From Bidens hawaiensis (taxonomy: Eukaryota; Streptophyta; Magnoliopsida; Asterales; Asteraceae), in contig JAIQDT010000027.1 in assembly GCA_021521415.1 (NCBI GenBank), positions 4,735,001 through 4,799,000 on the forward strand: DNA of 64,000 bases, read 5' to 3'. A model generated the notes under the pieces. The model worked only from the letters and a program-made list of their open reading frames with translations, was not told the origin of the DNA and did not search any database. A program made the translations under genes and the position numbers. Positions 59,037-64,000 of this stretch are shown here, piece after piece; positions within the stretch are counted from its first letter, which is position 1; every line of letters begins with the position of its first letter.

Positions 59037-60490
59037 AGGTGCAAGTTTTGTTTCCAAAGCCACTGAAAATGAATCAAAATTGTGGCACAGGAAACTGTGT
59101 CATGTGAACTTGAAGAACATGAATAGACTTGTCAAAGGTGAGCATGTCATAGGCTTACCTACAAGAGAGTTCAAACTGGAAGATCATTGTAATTCATGTC
59201 AAAAGGGAAAACAACACAAATCTACTCATAAGCCTAAGCTCAACAACTCAATTGATCAAATACTTGAATTACTTGACATGGATCATTTTGGTCTTGTAAG
59301 TGTGCCAAGTATAGGAAAGAAAAGATAATGTCTTGTGATCATTGATGACTTTTCAAGATACACTTGGGTTTATTTCCTAACTACCAAAGATGAGACTGCA
59401 GAGTTGATTAAAGGTTGTCTAACAATAATTGAGAACAAGTTGAATAAGAAGGTTAGAATGATGAGAAGTGACAATGGTACTGAGTTCAAGAATGGAGTTA
59501 TGCAAGAATTTTGTGCAGAAAAGGGAATACTTCAACAATTCTCAGCTCCTAGAACTCCTGAACAAAATTGTGTTGCAGAAAGAAGAAATAGAACTTTAAT
59601 TGAAGCTGCAAGAACCATGTTAGCAGATGCTAACCTGCCTGTTACCTTTTAGGCTGAAGCAATAAACACTGCTTGCTATGTTCAGAATAGGGTGCTTGTA
59701 AACAAAAGGCATAACAAGACTCCATATGAAATATTCCACAACAGAAAGCCTTAAATCAAGTTTTTCAAGCCCTTTGGATGCAAATGTTATCTCTTGAACA
59801 CTAGAGATCATTTGAACAAGTTTCAAACAAAATCTCTAGATTGTTTCTTTGTTGGATATTCTACACACTCAAAAGCTTACAGAGTATATGTGAAAGACCA
59901 TTTGAGTGTTATAGAATCATCTGACATCATTTTTAATGAGAATCAACTCAATACAGTTGATGGTGCAGCATGGCTGTTTGATCATGAAAAGTTAATAAGG
60001 TCTGTCAAGATTTATCCTGAAGACTTTGGTGACTCATTCTACAAGACCAGTGTAATTGAAGAGAAAGGGAAGAAACCACTGGACTTAGAAGAATTGTGAA
60101 AAAATGTTGCTAGAAAAGAAAAGGATTATACCTTGGTGAAGAATTCCTAAAGTGATATTGTTGAACAAGTTCAAGAAGATAATCAAGATGTTCAGAATGA
60201 TCAAGTTCTGACTGAGGAAGACTCAAGCAACCAAGCAAGTGAAGAAGAAGTTACGTCTACTGCAAGATTTCATCATTTGTTTGAAAGCTTGAATATTGGA
60301 AACAATGGTGCATCTACTTCAAGACAACATAATGATGAAGCACCAGAATTTCATGATGCAGAGACTGATTTGATCATTGAAGAACCATAACTCAATGAGT
60401 CAAATCTTGACACAACTGTGTCTACAGATATGATTGTTCAAACTCTTTATGTGGAAATGAATCATCCTTCTGAAAAACATCATTGGATAT
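59037..60490 (+). pseudogene. Copia-E integrase and linker (broken)
   Basis: HHCC region: LWHRKLCHVNLKNMNRL and CNSCQKGK. Catalytic core: first Asp in LLDMDHFG, TAA at 59326 in place of a Tyr codon, then VIIDDFSRYTWVYF, second Asp in MRSDNGTEF and Glu in EQNCVAERRNRTLIE. TAG at 59650 replaces the expected Trp; TAA at 59752. Then the linker CFFVGYSTHSKAYRVY and an acidic stretch with three more stops. A frameshift near 60480 leads into RT. All three catalytic acids survive but at least five stops do not allow a full product. Confidence 0.88.
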
Positions 60491-60493
60491 TTG

Positions 60494-62098
60494 CATGAAA
60501 GAGTTACAAGAAGTCACTCAGAAATTGCAAACATCTGTCTTTACTCCTGTTTTCTATCACAAATAGAGCCTAAGAACATTGCTCAAGCACTGAAAGACAA
60601 TAGTTGGGTGGAGGCCATGCAGGAAGAATTGGCTCAGTTCAGAGATCTACATGTGTGGGATCTTGTTGATAAGACATTTGACAAATATGTAATAGGAACC
60701 AAATGGGTTTTTAGAAACAAAAGGGATGAGACGGTTTTGGTGAGTAAGAATAAAGCTAGACTTGTGGCACTGGGATGTCTTCAAGAAGAAGGAATAGACT
60801 TTGAAGAAGTCTTTGCTCCTGTAGCAAGACTTGAAGCTATCAGGATCTTTCTTGCATATGCTTCCTCAAAGAACATTAAGGTGTTCCAGCTTGATGTTAA
60901 GTCTGCATTTCTAAATGGAAAGATTGATGAAGAGGTGTATGTAGCTCAGCCTCCAGGTTTTGAGGATCCTTTGTATCCAAACAGGGTGTATAAGCTAAAC
61001 AAAGCCCTCTATGGATTGCATCAGGCTCCTAGAGCATGGTATGATGAGCTGTCAAATCATCTTCTTGAAAATGGTTTCAAAAGAGGAGCCATTGACAAGA
61101 CACTCTTCTACAAAAGAAAGGGATCAGACTTACTTCTGTTACAAGTGAATGTTGATGATATCATCTTTGGTTCCACAAATGAAAAAATATGTATGGAGTT
61201 TGAATGGGTAATGAAGTCCAAATACAGCAAGAGTTCAATGGGAGAAATGAACTTCTTTCTTGGATTACAAGTTCAACAAAAAGCTGAAGGGATCTTCATT
61301 CACCAAAACAAGAGTGTGCAGGACATCTTTAACAAGTTCAACTGTCATGAGTACAAAACTGCCTCAACTCCAATGGCCACCAAGGAAAAGATGATTGCAG
61401 ATGAAAAGGGGGAGCCTGTAGATGAACACGAGTACAGAGCCAAAATTGGATCTCTGATGTATCTGACTGCTACAAGACCAGATATCATGTTTGCTGTGTG
61501 TGTGTGTGCAAGATTTCAGTCAAGTCCAAGAGTCTCCCACATGAATGTTGTTAAAAGAATATTCAGATATTTGAAGGGAAGACCTGATTTGGGAATTTGG
61601 TATCCAAAGAATCAATCATTTGATCTAATTGTCTACACAGACAGTGACTATGATGGCTGCAACATGAGCAGAAAGTTAACATCAGGAGGATGTCAATTCT
61701 TGGGAGAAAGGCTAGTGTCAAGGCAATGCAAGAAGCAAACAACTTTCTCAATTTCAACTGCAGAAGTAGAATATGTTGCTGCATCTGCCTGCTGTGCAAA
61801 AGTTCTATATATTCAGAATCGGATGCTAGACTATGGTTTGAATTTTCTGAACACCCCTATTCTTATTGACAATACTGCTACATATTTTATTGTTAAGAAT
61901 CCAGTTCAACATTCCAAGACTAAGCACATTGAAATCAGACATCACTTCATTAGAGATTTTAGTGAAAAAGGTTTGATTGAGATGCAAAGGGTTGATACAA
62001 GTGACAATTTGGCTGACCTTTTTACCAATCCACTTGATAGAACCAGGTTCAACTTTCTTTTGAAAGCCCTGGGAATGATCAACTCCGATGAAATCTGA
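60494..62098 (+). CDS. Copia-E reverse transcriptase-RNase H, open frame (535 codons)
   Basis: Uninterrupted from the linker ([18 protein letters not shown]) to the natural end of pol. RT starts [20 protein letters not shown], with [30 protein letters not shown] and [15 protein letters not shown]. The catalytic motif reads [10 protein letters not shown]: the usual Tyr of YxDD is Asn (codon AAT, 61148-61150) while both Asp are kept. RNase H has [21 protein letters not shown] and LIDNTATYF, giving the D, E, D set, then [14 protein letters not shown] and [10 protein letters not shown]. There is no ATG at the frame start, so it could only be made as part of a longer polyprotein, which the upstream stops prevent. 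Confidence 0.88.
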   Translation, partial: HERVTRSHSEIANICLYSCFLSQIEPKNIAQALKDNSWVEAMQEELAQFRDLHVWDLVDKTFDKYVIGTKWVFRNKRDETVLVSKNKARLVALGCLQEEGIDFEEVFAPVARLEAIRIFLAYASSKNIKVFQLDVKSAFLNGKIDEEVYVAQPPGFEDPLYPNRVYKLNKALYGLHQAPRAWYDELSNHLLENGFKRGAIDKTLFYKRKGSDLLLLQVNVDDIIFGSTNEKICMEFEWVMKSKYSKSSMGEMNFFLGLQVQQKAEGIFIHQNKSVQDIFNKFNCHEYKTASTPMATKEKMIADEKGEPVDEHEYRAKIGSLMYLTATRPDIMFAVCVCARFQSSPRVSHMNVVKRIFRYLKGRPDLGIWYPKNQSFDLIVYTDSDYDGCNMSRKLTSGGCQFLGERLVSRQCKKQTTFSISTAEVEYVAASACCAKVLYIQNRMLDYGLNFLNTPILIDNTATYFIVKNPVQHSKTKHIEIRHHFIRDFSEKGLIEMQRVDTSDNLADLFTNPLDRTRFNFLLKALGMINSDEI

Positions 62099-64000
62099 TT
62101 AAGGATGTGTGCTTGGTTGTATACCTCTATGTGCTAACTGATTAGTTTGTTTAGAGGTTTAACAGATTGAATGTTGTGTGAAAATGTTTGAGTATGATAC
62201 TGAATAGGTTATTGAATATGCTGACTGATATGTGCTTTGACTGACTGTGTGTTCAAAGAATGACATGTGTTGATTTGATTAATATGTTTGCATGTTTATC
62301 AGTTAATGTGTTTGTGATGTTAAGATAAATAGTCTTATAATGAATTATCTGCTAAAATGCTTATCTGACATCACTGCTTAATTGCTTAAATGTGTGTTTT
62401 ATCTGATCTTCTAATGTTATTAAGTTATGATAGACTTTGAATGTTAGTACTGTCTACTTATTCTGATAATATTAAGTTTGATAAATATTTGATTATGTGC
62501 TGCAACTGTTTTTGTCAAGATAAGTTTTATGTCAAAATTAAGTGATAAAATGAATTTTCTAATGAATCAAAACATGAGCATGTTGTTAATGGTGTAGAGA
62601 TATGATAAGATTATTCATTTCAAGCTTTAAAGAAGCTTAAAAGAAGGTTTTTTTAATGAAAAGTCTCAGGTAGTTATCTTTGCTGAAAAACTATGTCATT
62701 TGCCCAGTTGGAAGGACATACACTTATGTATGTTTGGTCCTACAATCTGCAAAGATTAAGGATAGCCATTAACCGAACAACTGAAAGCATTTGGGGCAAT
62801 TATAACTTGTTTTCTATTCCTTCACTTAAAACTATGTCAATAACTCTGAATTTGAAAGAACATATACTCACAATGTATGTTTGGTCCTGTTAACCACCTG
62901 TGGTCAAACAGAACAGCCATTTACCTGACAATTAAGAGATATTGGGGTGATTTAATATTAAACTAAATATATATGGGAAATGATAGTACATTGACTACTT
63001 AGCCAATCATATGGATTTATTAGCCTAAAAGGACTCTTAGTACAGTCATTGACATGTATGGTTGCTTTCTCATGATATGTAAAATCTAAGGTGATATAAA
63101 CATAAAGAAAATGCTAAGATTTATGTGGACTTACATTGTTGTCTATGCATGTTCCTAGATAATTCTTTTCAAATGATAGACAGAAAAGTTATTATCCAGT
63201 CATACACAAGCCTGTTGGTCTTTGGTTACCCAAAAGGAAACATCATTTAAAAGGAATGACAAAGAACTGATGTGAACTACTTTAATTTCAAATATTTAGT
63301 CAATCAACAGTTGATATATGTTAACAAATTTTTTTAGAGAAATACAAACATGAGGGTTAATTACAGAACTACAAGGGTGGAGGCAATCATTTAAGTCCTT
63401 TAAACATCCTTAATGAAAGGCCTGTAAGTCCGACTTGCGTGGCATGTAAGTCCAACGTTCAACCTCACATAGGTTTGTAGATTTGAAAAGAAATATCTTT
63501 TAAATTTTTTATAACATGTTCTGTCGTTAAAAGTTTTAACCAAAACCAGGGGGTCAAAGTCAAATTGGGGTGATCTGAGAAAGCCAAATAAGCCTTGAGG
63601 ATATACAAGGAGCATCAGACCACAAGATGTGTTATCAATTAAATTTTCTGCAACTTAATTGAAACATAATCGTATCACCAAAGAAATGAAAATCATGTTA
63701 AGTCTAGACCTGCTGTGGACCTGTCTTTGTAGTTATAATAATGCTGAGAATGAAGTATTGAGAAAGCTACTTAGTCAATATGATACCATTTATGAGATCT
63801 TTTCAGTTTACAAAAGGAAATTGTTTTGAAATAAAAATAACTGAAATTTGATCTCTTAATGCACCATTTGCTCTTTAACTATGATCTTAAAAGATAAAAT
63901 TGTTTTGACATGTGGTTTAAGTAAAAAAGTGTTCCATTTTGCCTAAAATAGGTTGAATATGTAAGTTCGGGTAAGGTTTGATGTTATTAAACCTTCCCAA
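62099..64000 (+). other. Copia-E post-pol region, no gene seen
   Basis: About 1.9 kb with no conserved frame. A degenerate duplication lies at about 62705-62950. Near the right edge 'gttcgggtaaggtttg' (63966-63981) resembles the motif of the Copia-E LTR array, so the 3' LTR may start soon after the window. No TGTTGAGTCAAG start is present. Confidence 0.55.
62705..62950 (+). repeat. Degenerate duplication of about 145 bp
   Basis: 'ggacatacacttatgtatgtttggtcct' with a following '..catttggggcaatt' (62713-62802) recurs as 'gaacatatactcacaatgtatgtttggtcct' with 'gatattggggtgattt' (62857-62953). Confidence 0.6.

Larger units (their letters stand above)
53643..64000 (+). mobile_element. Copia-E: Ty1/copia element with long gag (3' end outside window)
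   Basis: 5' LTR, primer site, gag in two parts, protease, integrase, RT and RNase H are present in copia order on the plus strand. The 3' LTR is not reached by the window end. The expected target duplication is GAACA (53638-53642). Gag and LTR belong to the family of Copia-C. Overall layout (long gag, gag and pol in different frames, long post-pol region) resembles the SIRE/Maximus group, though I cannot confirm the clade. Stops in gag and integrase make it non-autonomous, but the RT-RNase H frame is open. Confidence 0.88.

Noticed and set aside
62693..62893. 66-codon open frame after Copia-E pol
   Set aside because: Falls in a degenerate duplicated noncoding segment; no conserved motif and no signal of an envelope-like protein.

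Overview
This is plant nuclear DNA, almost certainly a eudicot. It is AT-rich, gene-poor and made almost entirely of nested LTR retrotransposons. The mix of families (a chromodomain Ty3/gypsy with LTRs over 3 kb, copia elements with a long gag, and a degenerate unknown protein that I associate from memory with composite-family genomes) makes Asteraceae my best guess, but nothing here proves it. I found no intact host gene, no rRNA or tRNA gene, and no CRISPR.

Layout. 1-2618: truncated LTR of a long-LTR gypsy family. 2619-5183: broken plus-strand coding sequence of unknown family. 5184-8136: solo LTR of the same gypsy family with a perfect 5-bp target duplication (GGTTT). 8142-9772 and 17553-19694: Copia-B, a decayed minus-strand copia split by Copia-A (9773-17552, plus strand, duplication CAATT, many stops). 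19695-about 31697: Copia-C, a minus-strand gag-only copia remnant split by Copia-D (21633-29849, plus strand, duplication GTCAG), which is complete and has one uninterrupted 1336-codon gag-pol gene. 31697-32430: array of short GC-rich motifs. 32912-34588 (plus) and 38186-35122 (minus): two convergent, decayed copies of an unknown protein, with a hairpin array between them. 38230-50095: a nearly intact minus-strand Ty3/gypsy chromovirus (Tekay-like, duplication ATATA) with a single nonsense codon. 50101-52430: no gene, but a cluster of near-perfect hairpins. 52537-53642: Copia-F, a minus-strand pol fragment cut by Copia-E. 53643-64000: Copia-E (plus strand) with 5' LTR, primer site, long two-part gag, protease, broken integrase and an intact RT-RNase H frame; its 3' LTR lies beyond the window.

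How the parts relate. The only element with all visible parts for autonomous movement is Copia-D. The gypsy element lacks only one sense codon. Relative ages can be read from nesting and LTR pairs: Copia-D and the gypsy element are young (LTR pairs nearly identical), Copia-A is older (roughly 40 differences over 842 bp), and B, C and F are older hosts. The less usual signals are: a splice-acceptor-like site just before protease in both B and E, Asn replacing Tyr in the RT YxDD motif of E and F, expanding palindromic repeats in the gypsy LTRs, a repeated leader motif shared by A and D, and several hairpin arrays beside the unknown protein copies.
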